A stretch of 14,291 nucleotides of DNA from JAAELZ01 sp047639475 (GTDB lineage: Bacteria > Pseudomonadota > Gammaproteobacteria > Arenicellales > Poriferihabitantaceae), in contig JBLIOD010000064.1 of assembly GCA_047639475.1 (NCBI GenBank), positions 1 through 14,291 of the forward strand, written 5' to 3'. The position numbers and the translations under genes were made by a program. Every line of letters begins with the position of its first letter. Positions within the stretch are counted from its first letter, which is position 1. Of the stretch, positions 14,288 through 14,291 are shown in pieces. The notes under the pieces were generated by a model. The model had not been told where the DNA came from. It worked only from the letters and a program-made list of their open reading frames with translations, and made no database searches.

Positions 14288-14291
14288 ACTC

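Noticed and set aside
14036..14291. Possible glycine or other metabolite riboswitch upstream of the amine dehydrogenase
   Set aside because: Only the inverted repeat at 14115-14157 is seen. I could not find the conserved core of a glycine riboswitch on the minus strand.

Overview
The window looks like chromosomal DNA of a marine, moderately AT-rich gammaproteobacterium (Alteromonadales/Vibrionales-like). This is inferred from the Vibrio-type second elongation factor G, the DeaD-type RNA helicase, the RAYT transposase with its REP-like repeats, and the methylated-amine oxidase gene. No rRNA, tRNA or CRISPR array is seen. Most of the window is ordinary single-gene housekeeping or accessory content; the unusual parts are an eroded region at 9.1-10.25 kb and several dyad structures between genes.

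Layout. 1-723: a REP-associated tyrosine transposase (RAYT, minus strand) bounded by inverted copies of a REP-like repeat, the left one overlapping its stop codon. 728-1588: a GNAT acetyltransferase and a GFA/CENP-V zinc-fold protein, 15 nt apart on the minus strand and probably co-transcribed. 1766-3712: DEAD-box RNA helicase DeaD (plus), diverging from the GNAT gene. 3713-4084: non-coding, with two imperfect stem-loops between convergent genes. 4085-4825: a small sulfotransferase-like protein (minus), divergent from a flavodoxin-fold protein (4890-5351, plus), whose stop codon overlaps that of a convergent DinF-type MATE exporter (5348-6691, minus). 6940-9024: stand-alone EF-G 2 (fusA2) with a canonical Rho-independent terminator at 9048-9073.

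9135-10249 is a gene graveyard, all on the minus strand. It holds the 5' part of a YHS-domain gene, an internal slice of a hybrid histidine kinase (N box to the start of its receiver domain), and the DXD part of a GT32-like glycosyltransferase with a short unrecognised tail. The fragments abut with no spacer, as expected if two internal deletions collapsed a three-gene locus. The kinase slice carries a four-copy 9-bp tandem expansion in its N box and a one-base frameshift; the glycosyltransferase part has an in-frame TAA.

10467-14035: a LysR-type regulator lies downstream of, and in the same direction as, an 854-residue FAD-dependent dimethylglycine/sarcosine dehydrogenase-like enzyme. A strong hairpin between them contains the regulator's ribosome binding site in one arm. 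A 9-bp perfect inverted repeat upstream of the enzyme gene is a candidate operator. The pair looks like a self-contained unit for demethylating a methylated glycine or related amine with transfer of the one-carbon unit to folate. I see no complete novel defence or mobile system here.
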